Of a DNA stretch of 64,000 nt, positions 12,946-25,285 are shown in pieces. The translations under genes and the position numbers were made by a program. The first letter of the stretch is position 1. Each line of letters begins with the position of its first letter. Below the pieces are notes generated by a model. It saw only the letters and a program-made list of their open reading frames with translations, did not search any database and had not been told where the DNA came from. The stretch covers positions 9,519,158 to 9,583,157 of the forward strand of contig NC_040027.1 in assembly GCF_000972845.2 (NCBI RefSeq). Direction: 5' to 3'. This DNA is from Larimichthys crocea. Its lineage: Eukaryota; Chordata; Actinopteri; Sciaenidae.

Positions 12946-13174
12946 GCTTGGTTTCTCCCCACTCCTTTTCCATGGACTGCGATATTTTGCAGCCAGCTCC
13001 TTTTTTTTTTTTACTGGGTTTTACACATCTCTTGCTTTGGAGATCACGATTATTTACATTGATATCTATGTTTTTCTTTCACAGGTTTCCACCCATTGCA
13101 AATCTAAAAATGGCTCCATCAACAATGCACCCCTCTGATTACTCTAATACTATTCTTATGGAGGCTGTGAGAAC

Positions 13175-13298
13175 GTGTTGTGCACAAGTACAGATACTCC
13201 TTGTCAAATATTACTCCAATACAAGTAAAAGTAGCTTATTCAAAGTATTACTTAAGTAAAGTACTAAAGTGTTTGCTTAAAAAAATACTCTCAGGGAA
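13175..13298 (+). mobile_element. hAT-like MITE, partial (copy A)
   Basis: Fragments acagatactcc, caatacaagtaaaagtagct and acttaagtaaagtactaaag belong to a frequent percomorph miniature element made of AGTAAAAGTAC-like units. Copy A is missing about 60 bp that is present in copy B (27,960-28,020). The duplication breaks off inside this element at 13,298. Confidence 0.6.
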
Positions 13299-14236
13299 GC
13301 CTTGGCTAATCACGGGAAAATAACAGGACAGGGCAGTGAGCTCAGGGTGTGTTTTGAAAAATGCATGTTCTGGTCCTCTGAACACACACCTGCAGGCCAC
13401 AGGGGAGGGGGGCAGGGCTTCCTTCTCGCTGTAGGGGGGGAGAGAACCACAAGCAGATAAAAACTCTAACCAGGGTAATGACATGGCATGACTAAACCGG
13501 AGCCTGCACATGCAAGCATGCGAGTAGATCACAAGCGCTGCAGGTGAAACATGTCGCTAATGGAACAGAGATAAACATGGAGTAGCACACCAAGGCCGAG
13601 GAGGGGGGAGGGGTGGTGTAGGCGAAATGTAGAAATGAGGCGGTGTTGTATCAAGGGTGGGAGTGTCTTCTTGTGCCACTAATTGTGTTTTCCCAGCCAT
13701 GTGGCCATTGCCAATAAATTGGGCCCTGTGTCTCGCCCGCAGCGGCCAGGCGGCCACAAAAGGTCAAACAGGTGCTCTGGGAGTACAAAGACTCTACACA
13801 CTGCATTCTGTAATAGGTGGTGAAAAAGTCTGATTCGAAGCTTTTTTTTTTTTTATTTCTTTCGCAGACAAGGTTTCGGCAATATATTTCATTTTTCATC
13901 ATCTGTCACTGCAGGGGCAACAGGAACTTAAAGAACTCGTCACGGTCAATTGAGCTTCAAGCTTTTTTGTCGAACTTAGTTCGGCCGTCATGGTGGTGAA
14001 GGGCCACCAAACATTCCTCAGTAAGATTGCACAATGAAAAAGTAATGGCATTCAGAAATGTTTGAAAGATTTAAAATGATGAGTCATTGACTGAAGTGTT
14101 TGTATTAATCTAATAAGAGCTGAGTGCCGACAGGTGCAGAAATTTCTTAAGGACAGTTTCGGTGCAATATTTCCTGATGCCATATATGGTCTAGAACAAT
14201 AATTCAATATTCAAAAATATGCAGGTCCAGCGTACG
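13299..14236. other. Unique spacer between the two copies
   Basis: This interval is absent from the end of copy B and occurs once. It includes a G-rich patch near 13,400-13,445 and a stretch around 13,695-13,800 that is more GC-rich than its surroundings, containing aaaaggtcaaacaggtg (an AGGTCA half-site next to a CAGGTG E-box). No splice-supported open frame was seen. It could hold a regulatory element, but only cross-species alignment would show that. Confidence 0.7.
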
Positions 14237-14498
14237 CATGATACAGTCCATGATCAGTACAAGCTAACAAACGCCTGAATCGGCCTTTCAAATGAGAGAA
14301 ATATTGGGGAAAAGAAACACGGATCAGGACAAGACTGTCCATATGCTGCTTCAGGAAACATAAATAATCTTAATAGGAATAAACCTGTGTTCCGGGCTGT
14401 AGATAAACTGTCCGAATGAAGGGCTGGTGCTGTGTTTTTAAACATCTGTTAGTTAGTACTGAGAAGGTACCTGCTGTTGCTAAAACCAACTCACTTAT

Positions 14499-14809
14499 AG
14501 GTCGGGCATGTGTGTAAGCATTAAGGGGATCTATTGGCAGAAATTGAATATAAGTAGCATAATTATGGCTTTCATATGTGTATATTAAATTAAAAATAAG
14601 AATCACTGTGTTTTTAATCACCTTAGAATGAGCTTTTTATAATCCACAGGGACAAAAAAACCAAACGCACATGTAGATTTGATCTTTATCCTTCATGCTT
14701 GGTGAATGGGAGATGAGGCGGCGGTATTCAGTTGGTTGGGGCAATAGGGCCTCTTCACACACACTAGTGCCCACGAAATGCCTACAATCCTACACGGCTG
14801 TACCTTTAA
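14499..14809. mobile_element. MITE with GGTCCAGTGTGTA termini (copy B)
   Basis: Counterpart of 253-528. The interior ggggatctattggcagaaat is intact, but the termini and second half contain many inserted bases, making it about 35 bp longer than copy A. It has no coding capacity. Confidence 0.75.
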
Positions 14810-17559
14810 AGTTCTGTGTCAGAAATCCGCAGATGACAGCACTGTTTCTTTTGTTTTTAAGCAACGATTTATCGCCAGGTGATTGATTCATAATTCCATA
14901 CAGATCTGATCTGTGGCTGTTTAAGGATTCGAGAGAGTTAAGAGAAGAAGGTCGCACTTTAATACAGCCTCTGTTTGGCAACATGTCGAACGCCAAAGAT
15001 CCTCAAACAACCGCCGACTCACACAAAAGCTAAATTGAAATTTCTTTTGAGCTTAAATAAGGCCGACTCAAACTGGCTGTTGGTTATCTTTGAGGAGCGT
15101 TCTTTCAGAATAAGTTAACAGCACAAAACAAACCATGTTGGAAAACAGATTCGATGGCACGGTATTTGTGAATAAAGCAGCAATGTTAGGTTTACTATTA
15201 CTAACTAATAATATAATAAATACTGTTATATTCCTTTAGAAGAAATACTGGCAGCCGATCAAACCATGGAGAAAGAGAGATGAGAATCACAATAGAAAGG
15301 AATTTAATTAGTCTCGTTGTGGCACCACTGTAAGAATCAATGGGGCATCCCAAACCCATAAATTGTATCTGACAGCTGTCGGTATCTCTGTGTATCGGCT
15401 GATATTTCCTAGAAATATTGCCTCCGAGGGCGACACTAGGAGGGAAGCGAAGCGCTGGTCTAACTCTTGTTTCAGTGCCTCGTGTCCAGACTGAACGGAT
15501 GCTTCTCTGTATTTTGTTTTGTTTGTTATTGATGTCGATTATCGTGGGCCACATCCAAGATGAGTGACGGCTGAAGAAAGTATTTGCATTTCGTCTTTTG
15601 CATTCAGAGGTTAACCTTTTTTTTTCCCCAGCATGCACCTATCCAACTAATCCAGAAAGCCATGCTGGAATTTCATATATTCAATCTTTAATCATGCATT
15701 TAGTTAAATCCCCATTTTCTCGGTTTTCTTTTTCCATACCTTCAAGAGCTGGTTCTCGCTTTTTTTTTCCTATTTTTCTTGTAATACTTCCACTGGTGAT
15801 TATTTATTTGTCATTTGTCTATGTTGTGTAGTGTGTGTTTGTTTTTTGGTCATATTTCCAGCCTTTGCCTCTTGTGTTTCTCGGCCTAGTATCTTCTCGT
15901 TACCACCTCCCGCCCCCACCCCGCCCTCCTCCCTTTTTTTTTTTTTTTCTATCCCCATCAGAATTCTCCATATTCTCTGAGCTGATGTGAAGCCCTTCAT
16001 TGGCTAAGCGTGTGGACAAATAGCTGCATTTAGTTATTCTCTTTATTTTAGCTGTAAATATAAGCCTAATTGCACGGCTACAATTTGCAGGTAAGGGCAG
16101 CGGCTTCTAATGGCGCCCCGGCATTGTTAAGGGTTTCTATGCCTTTTCTGCCCCTTTCTCTTGGGGCTTCGGTCCGCCTCATTGCTGTTAGCAATAACCA
16201 TTCTGTGAACAGGCAGCAGCGCACAGTTTTACATCTCCAGGCGGCCATTGTGGCTTTTCCCCTCCTTATTTGTTCCTCCACACCTCATTTCCTATTCATC
16301 TGTTGTTGCCCTGGGGTGCTCTCCTTTCCATCTCTGGCCGGCTGCGTGGCTGTGACTACACCTGCTTTCCAGAAGGGCCCACAGCAGCTACGTTGTTACA
16401 CTGAATATAACAATCACGTGTGTTTAACTTTGATTGGACAGTTCATTAAGCGGAACTTGCGTCACAACTGCGGCGCCGGCTGTCGCGTCAACTGATGGCG
16501 GATGACAAAACTGGATTGGATTCACCACCAGCCTGTTTTCTTGCTTTCTTCTTCTTCTTCTGAGGGGTGGATGAATTAGAAAACTATTTTTTGTATCGAT
16601 CCTTTCTTTTTTATTATTGAGTTCTTGGGCTCATTCATGAGCCTGAAGCGAGCGAGCGAAGCCCACGCTGATATGGCTACACGGGCCCGGGCGGTGGTTA
16701 TGTTGGATTAAGGGAGGTGCCTGGGGTTTTGAAGAATATCACCTTTTCTTCTGTTATGCTCACAGCAAAGTACAGGGTCATTGTAGAATGCTGTGGGGCT
16801 GTTTAAAGCATGCACTTTAAACACTAATGTTGTGTTTGGTGGTCCTGGAGCTGTAACACCATCAAAACACACACTTAATAATTCCATGACTGATTATTCT
16901 AACTTTATGAGAAATGCTTGAGGTTTAAAAAAAAAACTTAGTTATCTTGATACTTCTATTTAGAAAATACATTCACTAGAATATTTTTACTTTCTATTAA
17001 AACTTCTATTTAACTTCTATATTATGCGTTCCCATGGTAACATTAGAAGCAGAGCCAAACCTACATAAGAAAACTTTATTTCAAAAGGGTTAAATTAAGA
17101 TGTTATGATTCATCATAAAGACAGCAAACTGTTCACCCTATTACCCCTGTATATGATAATTAACTCGACTTTCTTTCTCTTTATAACATACAATTGATGG
17201 TGCTGTCCGACGGTAAAACATAATATTTACTTATGCTGTTGGCAGTTGTTTACTAAGGTGGTGGCCACATGCCAAGTCCTCATACCAAAGCATACGCTCA
17301 TATCATTGTAATATTGCTTCGATATTTTGACGAGGCAATAAGCGTACATTGATTTTATTTTGAATTAGTTTAATTAGAGGTTTAATCGCAATAAACAGAT
17401 ATCATGCAGATGAATCTGGCTCTTGGGACTTTTAGGGCGTCGAGAAACAATGTCTTGTTTCTGTTCCTTCAATTTGGTTGCATGTAAACCAGTTCCCATG
17501 TGGAAACCGCATTGCGATGTTCATATATGTTTGTAGAAATCAGGGAAACTGAAATTAGT

Positions 17560-17745
17560 TTTTCTCCTTCCTGCTATTTCTCTCTCCTTCTGCTCTTTTC
17601 TTTTTCTTTGTCTTTCTTTTCTCTTTTCTTTCTCTTCCTTGCTTCCTCCCTCCTTTTCTCTTTCCCTCCTTTTCTCCTTTCTGCCTTTCTCTTTCTCCCT
17701 GCCCTCTTTCCCTTCCTCAGGCCATTCTCTTCTCTCTCCTCTCCG
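17560..17745. repeat. CT-rich low-complexity tract, copy B only
   Basis: About 180 bp of almost pure C and T, with tcctt and tcttt units, sits between tttttctc and gcatttgaagttg. Copy A has only about 15 bp at the same place (3,008-3,026). It creates artificial open frames on both strands rich in Ser/Leu/Phe or Arg/Glu/Lys. It is either an allelic low-complexity expansion or an assembly artefact. Confidence 0.85.
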
Positions 17746-17979
17746 CATTTGAAGTTGGGCTAATCCGACATGCAGATAAGGGTCTTTCTTTTTGGTAATA
17801 ATATATTTCTTTTCATGCATAGCACAAACAGACACAACAGGTGACACAAAACATGAACATTTTGAATTATTAGGAACAGTAATGAGACGTTTTGGTCTTT
17901 TTTTCTTTCTATTCTTCTCTTAGTTACTCTTTTCAGTACAACTCTGTCAATATTGGCTTTAAACAAAAAATACATACCC

Positions 17980-18330
17980 TGCAATCACTTGGTGCGGTTC
18001 GAGGAAGCACGACCGTACGCGGCAGAGCCGTCCCGGTTCACTTATACCTGGCCCCCAACCCACCGTTCCACTATGGACTGTGCGCGCCATCCCCGGCCGT
18101 CCTGGCTTTGGTGTTTGTGCCGCGCGACCCTTTCCGACCTCCGCCCCGTTTCGGCGAGTCCCCCCTTGCTCCACCTGGGCCGCAGTCTTTCCAGCCCTGC
18201 CCCGACTCATGTCGTTTCGTTTGCCCTCGCCCTCTTCTGCTGCTTGTCGCTTGTCCTCTGCGTCCCGTCGACTTCTGGTTTCCTCACCAGACCTCGCTGG
18301 TCTCTTCTCTGTCTTCTCTCCCCCTTCGCT
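17980..18330 (+). other. Corrupted block: A read as C
   Basis: This stretch aligns to about 3,230-3,530 of copy A, but most A residues of copy A appear here as C. For example gtgagagacatcacagcc (3,313-3,330) reads gtgcgcgccatccccggcc (18,080-18,098), and gaaatgaaatatc (3,438-3,450) reads gccctcgccctcttc (18,223-18,237). A is strongly depleted here and C is in excess. The apparent long frames across it (the longest spans 17,892-18,446) are products of this change and not genes. Confidence 0.8.
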
Positions 18331-19408
18331 TCTCGCAGCGCAATCTCTTAATATCCCTTAGGCACTCGCTCCTTTATCTCATCCCCTCCCCTCCTCCTTC
18401 TCTCTTGCCCCCCACTGATATCAGTTTCCAAAGGCGACTGCACTGAAGGCAGATAATTTATACAACACACCCCCACCAACCACTTCCAGCACCGCGCGGC
18501 GTCTCGAAACACACAGCCCTCTCCTCTCTCCCTTCCGCGTGTTGCAGCAGGTGAACCTGCCTCGAATTGCCAGAGAAGAAAGACCCAATCACAATATCAG
18601 GATTCAGCGTCAACGGTGATAAATGCGGACACATATTGCGGCAAACAAGCTGTCGTCGTGACTTGGCTGAGGAGGCATGTTCAACCCCATTAACGGACAA
18701 AATAAAACCTGATGTGTGTGTGGGTGTGTGTGTGGTTGTTTTCCATCAATCACATTGTGGGATAAGCTGGCGCAGTTAAAAGCTGAAGACGGTCCCATTT
18801 AACCAGAGCGTTGCAAGACAAGCGTGTGGGAGTGTCGTAGAATGACATGCAGGTCTTGTCTCAATGCTATATAACTTTATTTGTAACAAACAGGTCTGAG
18901 TGTGCTCAAGAAGTCAAATGCGACGGTGCAGTGCGAGGTAAACACATTGACAACAATGATGATTTTTATTGTTCTATTGGAGTTTCTCCCAAACTCTTAT
19001 CCGACATAGTGCCCATAATAGAAATGTCCAAATGCACCGGTCCTCCATCTCTGTCTTCTACGCAAGCTAAGAGACGGATGGGGTCCCCTCTTTTCTCATT
19101 TCGCTTCTGGACTTTTTATTTTTTCAATTTCGGTACAGTTGCGCAAGTTTCTCCTCAGTCCCTGTGCCCAATTACTCTTTGTTGGTGCGATGTTGTGAGG
19201 TAAACTCATATTTGGGGCTCAAAAGCGAATTCAGAAGGTTCAGCTGACCATTTTCGTCCCCCCGGCAAGAACTCCCGTGAGTTGCGCAGAATTAATGTGA
19301 CATATGAGCTACAGGAAGCTAATGCATGTGCATGCGCTGTACGTGTCAACTTAATTTTGGTAAGCCGCAGAAGAGATGAGACCAGTTGGTTGGTTAGTGG
19401 GTGTTGTG

Positions 19409-19410
<2 letters not shown>

Positions 19411-19439
<29 letters not shown>
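19411..19439. repeat. (GT)n microsatellite (copy B)
   Basis: Counterpart of 4,494-4,545, about half its length. Confidence 0.95.
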
Positions 19440-19443
<4 letters not shown>

Positions 19444-19964
19444 AGCCAGAGACGTTTTTATGATAGCAGTGACAGATAAGAAGTACAGTTTTAGTTTTGA
19501 GTGTGTGTTTATGGCTGGATACAGTGTGACGTGTGATAGAAGTTTTACAAAGCATAGGGTACCATGCTTGACTAGTCATGCATACACCACACGACAAAAA
19601 GTAATGTGGGACATCCATACGATTAAGAAAAGAGGAGAGAAACCTTTTGTAGAACCCCCCTTTTTTGCTCAGTGAGGTTTCTTTGGGGATACTGTTTTAA
19701 TGTTTAAATTCCAACTAGGTTGGTTTTAATACGGATGGCCTGGTTCTTAAGTCAACCCTCTGCACGATGGTTACCAACTGAATTTGAAAAAAACAAAGAC
19801 GTTTTGAAGACCCCTTTGTGTAATCTGGAAGTACGTAAATTAACAATTATTTAACTAACAGCTGCTGTATGGGCAGCGCAGCTAGACTATGACTAACTTG
19901 TGGCTGTGGTATAAGAAATGTTGGTTGTGTGATGGCCCTTTCTAATTCTAATGCCTAATTCCGT

Positions 19965-20630
19965 CTCCTTTAGGGCGCCAGTGATAGTGTGCATCAGATA
20001 GTTTCTACTATACTCAATTTCTTTTAGCGGTATTTTACCGCAGTGTTTGCAGTTTCACTTTAAGCCGTTTCCACCAGGCCTTCTAAATTCGACGTTACTC
20101 ATGTTCTGGGCAAGAACTTCAGGTCTTTTTAGACGCGTTGTGGTCACAGGTTTCCTTGCCAGCACACCGGGCAACGGTTTCCGCCTGTGGCAGCTCTTGA
20201 TTATCCCCGGTACTATTGTGTACTTCCGGAGTGTCGGTTGTTCACTCACGGCGGGCTACAAGCTCCTTTCGCCACCCGCACCACCCTCCAACCCACATTT
20301 TGGCAAAGGCATCAGGGGCCTGGGCCTTCAACACTAAACACCGCTTCTGATGACTGCGTCGCCACGGGCTAGATGCTTTTTTCCCAAGCGCCAAACAGCC
20401 AGGGACGAGATTCTCTCCACTTGTTGGCGACGCGCCAGTTTGTTTCTTCCTTCACTTTTTTCGCCCTGCAAAGCCTTTAGGTGATCTTTTTTATGTCACC
20501 TGATCCAGCTGCCTGGAGCTATTTTCCTCCGATCCCGGTGTGCCACCTAGTGTGCATCTCGACACATGGCCAGTTACTCGGGCGAGGCCTTTTCGCTCTC
20601 TTTACTGAAAATTCGCCTGTGTGGCCGTAG
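19965..20630 (+). other. Scrambled GC-rich block in copy B
   Basis: Copy A at about 5,035-5,660 supplies the expected AT-rich text. Here only short islands survive (for example tctaaattc, cacgggctaga, tctttttag) between GC-enriched filler, partly explained by A-to-C changes such as gatttaaccagg becoming gccgtttccaccagg. Frames in this block have no family resemblance. I treat it as unreliable sequence. Confidence 0.75.
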
Positions 20631-22109
20631 TGGAGTTCATGTTTGGAGTTAGCTCTTGTGTAGAACATGAATTATCAATTGGGGGGTCGGACGCCCCCCA
20701 CATGAGGGCTTGTGACAGATAACAGGAAGCAGAAAATAAACCTGTTTCTACCTCCCAAACCAAATGTTGCGCCTCTAATCTTTGGCTTTTGACTAAATTA
20801 CTTTTATTACTTAAGTACTGTACTTAAAAGAGCTGAAGCTATATACCATTAAAAACTCTCTCCAACAACCATGGAGCTCAAAAAGTTGAGACATATCAGG
20901 CTTTGACAACACAAGTTCATTGTCTCTTTTCAATGGATTCATTGAACAGTAAAAAACACAAGCGACCGAATCCCCTTTAATATCTACAATCAGTGACTGG
21001 ACGAGGAGCAAACCCCGGAACGCGAGAAACTCAGAAGAGTGGAGCTGTTAAAAAAGCAGCATTGCATTTTGTCCAATGTGATCTTGTTGCCTGGATGGGC
21101 CACAGGTAAAAACGTGGCACAGATCAGCACTGGAATTCACCAGAAAAGCCAACCTTTGACCATGCCGTGACAAGGTGACTCCTCAGAGTGTATGTGTGAC
21201 TCAGACCTTGAAGTCATCGCTAGATACCCGATCGTTAACCCCACTGGCTCTGCTCTGCAACTCTGAATTGCACCTTGCTTGCATTCATGCATGCCCACAA
21301 CAAAGGAAATAGGATTGCTGGACTGGTTTCGAGGTCATGTGGCTCATAGGCATGTGATCCATGCGATCCAGCCAACAGCAGAGCATTATAGAAGGACATG
21401 ATGGCAGGATTGGGCACGATAAGAACTGGAAGCATTAGTACTAGCAATTTGTCATAACGATGGTATGGTGCCATGCTATTATTCAAGAGACGCAAGATAC
21501 TCTTCTTGTCTGCTCCTTCTATAGGGAACTGCAACCGACCCAACACCCTCCTCCATCGTTTCACCAGAACGAGCACACTCTCACAGATAAGACCTCCAAT
21601 TCTAGCCATTAAAGCAGTGAATCCACGCCCACATGTTCGTGCACAACTTTATACGTTTGTCGTTTCACCAGCTCCTTTGTGGCCAGACGACGTGGGCTGT
21701 CGGAACATTTGTGCATCTGTGGAAACACCTTGACGAATGAATGTTACAGGGCAACCAAACCAACAGCTGAGCTCTGGATAGCTGAAAAACAACATTAAAG
21801 CTGTCGCCAAGCAAAGACATCCTAGATGTTTTCAAACAGCAAAAAGGTTCTGCTGGCCCTCTGCTGCTGTCAGTGTAATTGTCTTTAATGTAAAATACAG
21901 ATGAAGTCATGTGCAATCACTTCCTGTACAAAAAACACAATCTAATCACAGTCTTGTCAACTTGGTTCCACAGAGGAAAGTGAAGACCAACAGTTGGAGC
22001 TGCCCCAGCCTCCTTAGTGATATGCTTTGGATCATTGTTGTGCTGGAAAGTCAAACTGGAAGAAGCTTCTTGGGATGAGAGGCGAAACGTCTTTACGTTT
22101 TTCCATGCA

Positions 22110-22795
22110 TTACAATTATTAATTACATTACATTGCATTTAGCAGACGCTTTTATTCCAAAGCGACTTACAGAGGAGGACATAAGCTGAGAAAGGTGTAA
22201 AGGAGCACAGAGTAGTTGTTAGTTTTGTTAGTTTTGTTAGGAGGGAAGCATTCTAGGCAGAAAGGTTTTTACAAGTTTTTTAAAGGTGAAAAGGGATGTT
22301 GCTGTTCTAGTAGCCATTGGTAGGTCATCCACCATTTGGGGACGACCACAGAGAAGAGTTTAGAGTACCTCGCTCGCTTTGCGAGAGGCGAGGGACAACT
22401 AGACGATTTGTATGAGCGGAGCGAAGCGCCCTGGTCGGACGTGAGCCTTTATAAGCGCTGAGATAGGCAGGGGCAGATCCTGAGGTGGTTTTGTAGGCTA
22501 GCGTCAGAGCTTTGTGTTTTAATTCTGGCAGCTACAGGCAGCCAGTGCAGGTCGTGAAGAGTGGGGTGACATGTGACCTTTTAGGTTGATTGAAAACCAG
22601 TCGCCGCGGCATTCGGGATTCTGGACCATTTGCAAAGGTTTGATCGCGCAAGCACAGAAGAGCGAGTTGCATAATCGAGGCGGGAGCTGACTGTAGCCTG
22701 AATCAGAGGCTGAGCGGCACATTGGTCAGGTACGGTCTGATTTTTCTAATATTGTACAATGCATGGCGACATGACCTCGCTACGGAGGAGCCATC
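22110..22795 (-). pseudogene. L2 LINE 3' end, frame broken (copy B)
   Basis: This is the same insertion as 7,104-7,790. The 3' tail keeps the full gcatttagcagacgctttta segment that copy A has lost in part. The reverse-transcriptase frame is interrupted by several one- to four-base indels, for example an extra ctcg near 22,371, a lost base in gtcgtgaag near 22,553 and changes around 22,602-22,620. Only a piece of about 67 residues stays open. If the two blocks are one locus read twice, these frameshifts are consensus errors. Confidence 0.8.
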
Positions 22796-23589
22796 ATGGC
22801 CACGTTTTTATGGGCTGAAATATGTGCCACAAGAACTGAATGAAAGGAATTTATTAGTTTGGAACTGATCATTCAATTTCAATTTTCTGTGACAAACATC
22901 CGGGTATCGAGGCAGACAATCGAGCGCAGATACACAGGACGCCTCTTCGCCAATCAGCACCTACGTGTGTGTGTGCGCCATGGAACGGCTGCGTTATGGG
23001 CATTTGTTTTTAGTTCGTAGTTTAGTTAAATTACAATTCAGTCATTTTAATAATTATTCAATTAAGCAATTTAAATCATGTTCTGTTGGTGCCACACATT
23101 TCAGCCCATACATGTTCTCTCATGGTGGAATTGTTGAGTGTCTGTAAAAATTACTAGAAAGTATGGTTGTGAATGGCGGGTTGTGGTTACCTTTCTTGGC
23201 TGCCACTGGATTATTTACATAGAGTACTGTTTATTTTTTTTCCTCTCCTCCCTCTCCCTAGGGCACAGCTTATATGGGTTTGCTTGCTCTTTGTTACCTG
23301 TCCCTTGTTTCCTCCAAACCCCCTATTTTTTATTTAGTACACTTTACATTGTAATGTAATATATATTATTTATATAGTTTTATGTTTGTAGTATTTATTA
23401 TATTCCTCTTATTTATATTGATCTTTCCTTTGCGTGCCCCTCAGAGTAGCGTGGTGTGTCGTCTTAAAAGAAGAGAGAGAATTCATGGACTCGCAGAAAG
23501 GAAACATATTTTGCAGAGGAAAGTGCAAATTTTGTGTACTACCAGACAAAACTTCTCATATTAGCCCTGACAAAGACGAGGTACATATT

Positions 23590-23668
23590 GGTTTCTGATG
23601 CATTTTCAGCTGTGGTGGGTGGTCGTTGCAGCGATTCCCGCCGGACGAGTGGCACCAAACCCACAGTG

Positions 23669-23747
<79 letters not shown>

Positions 23748-24310
23748 TGACGGTGAGGGAGAGGTAGACGAGTGATTTGTGTATTGAGTTCTAACTGAAT
23801 ACCTCAAGCAGTTTGGTTCTCGCACCAGGTCGACAGCTTTACTTGAAATGGAAATTGCATTGCACACCGAATACTTTATTATATTACATCCTATTACATC
23901 CTATTGTGTGTCTCTGAGAGCTGATGCAAATTAACCCTCTTATTTTTTAGGATTTTGTTGTTGTTTCTTTGTAGGGCTGTTTTCGTGCCGTTTTGTGGGC
24001 TGCTTGGTTCGCCCCTCCCTCTCTCGGTTTTGTTGCTTATTTTTTAGTTACTGTCAGTGTGTATTGTGCATGTTTGCTGGCTGCTGTGACTATTGTGGGC
24101 TAGTGGGCTGTTGGGTACTGAACCAGCCGTTCACCTGATTTCTTATTCATGTCAGGCTCTTACCTAACTTTGCCTCTTCTTTTCCGGGGTTGCTCATTCT
24201 TTTTTCACATGTCGTGTGTTGGTGTGCAGGTTTGCGTAGGGGTTGTTGCTGGTGGGGAGTGGGTGAGTAAGACTGTGAGATCTTCGTTACCACCCGCAGA
24301 TTCAATGTGT
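23590..24310 (+). other. Corrupted block: A residues missing
   Basis: Aligned with 8,590-9,370 of copy A, this block mostly lacks A. For example tattgatggagctgcttggt reads ttttgtgggctgcttggt, gtgcacctc reads gtgcccctc, and gaatgcattttc reads gatgcattttc. The result is an A-poor, T- and G-rich block. It should not be used for gene or repeat calls. Confidence 0.75.
23673..23746. repeat. (GT)n microsatellite (copy B)
   Basis: Counterpart of 8,673-8,744, with one GG interruption at about 23,701. Confidence 0.95.
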
Positions 24311-24642
24311 TTTTTGTTTTTTTCCCCATTCACAAAGATTATTAACACTGCCTTAGGTCTTTCAGATACTGTTAACAACCCAGACTGAAATGGCTTGATG
24401 TGACACTGTAGAGGGTAATTTACACAAGACACCAGTCTGTAAATAACTTCAAATCATGTGTCTCATTATTTTTTCCATCCGCATTAGCGTTACTTCTACT
24501 ATTAGCGACACAAAAGTCTAACAGGATGTTGAAAGTGTTGGGAGGGGAAAAAAGGAGCGCTATTATAACTCTTCTTCCTTTGATGTAAATTCTTCTGGAA
24601 GATTCTTGAGACCGGCGCTGATGGGGCCTGATCTCATATACG

Positions 24643-24665
24643 TTTTTTTTTTTTTTTTTTTTTTT
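24643..24665. repeat. Poly(T) run
   Basis: 23 consecutive T, against 11 at the equivalent site in copy A (9,743-9,753). The length is unreliable. Confidence 0.9.
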
Positions 24666-25285
24666 GTTGCATCGCTCGGGTATATATTTGTCAGTTTAAT
24701 TATTTTCCGTAAAACATGCACATGAGGTAGCGAAGGTTATGAAAAAAGGCAATCAGCTATGCCAAATGAATATAGTTCAGCAACTGTGCTCCGGGGGATA
24801 AACATATTTATTCAAATTCATTCATGTTTATGAGGCCACAAAGATTCTGGTACTTCCAGAGTGGAAGACACACATTATTTATGCATTTTAATGCTCCATG
24901 TGGATACACAAATCTTAAGAGAGTTCAAGTATGAGCTGCCTCCCAGTGTTTAAATATTGGCTAACATCAGACCACAGAGGATTTTGCTTGGAGACAGAGC
25001 ACTTTCAAGGACTGGCGTTAATGAGAAACAAACTCTGCACAGCGCCATGTAATGACCTGTAGATTGTTATAAAAGCTGCAAACTGTCCATGTAAGAGGTT
25101 GGGTTGCTATTTAAAACGAATCAGTGACTGCTGATTAATCTCCCATGCATGCAAATATACTATTCCAATATGCTAACTACTTTTCACAAGAACAGAACTT
25201 TGTAATCACAAAAAAAAAAAAAACTATAAATAAAAAACGACTACAAGACTCTCATTTCATCACCCACATGTACGTCATTTTGCAG

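Larger units (their letters stand above)
1..13298 (+). repeat. Duplicated block, copy A
   Basis: This block is repeated in the same orientation at 14,237-28,113. Landmarks occur in the same order in both: a GGTCCAGTGTGTA-type MITE, several GT microsatellites, an L2 LINE tail, a splice-bordered interval, a TTTATTCATCC-type repeat and a partial hAT-like MITE. The left end lies at or beyond the window edge. The right end follows a run of A then ctctcaggga. Where the copies disagree, copy A keeps normal composition and keeps the LINE frame open, so it is taken as the more reliable text. Outside the repeats listed separately I see no gene in this block, only AT-rich non-coding sequence. Confidence 0.95.

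Noticed and set aside
17500..17847. Ser/Leu/Phe-rich plus-strand and Arg/Glu/Lys-rich minus-strand proteins
   Set aside because: They are translations of a CT-only tract absent from copy A.
17980..18330. Biological hypermutation or RNA editing as the cause of A loss
   Set aside because: Known deaminases give C-to-T or A-to-G. A-to-C with A deletion elsewhere fits a reading error better.
17892..18446. Longest open frame in the window, 184 codons, plus overlapping frames on both strands
   Set aside because: It lies across the block where A has become C. Loss of A removes stop codons, and copy A has no such frame at the same place.
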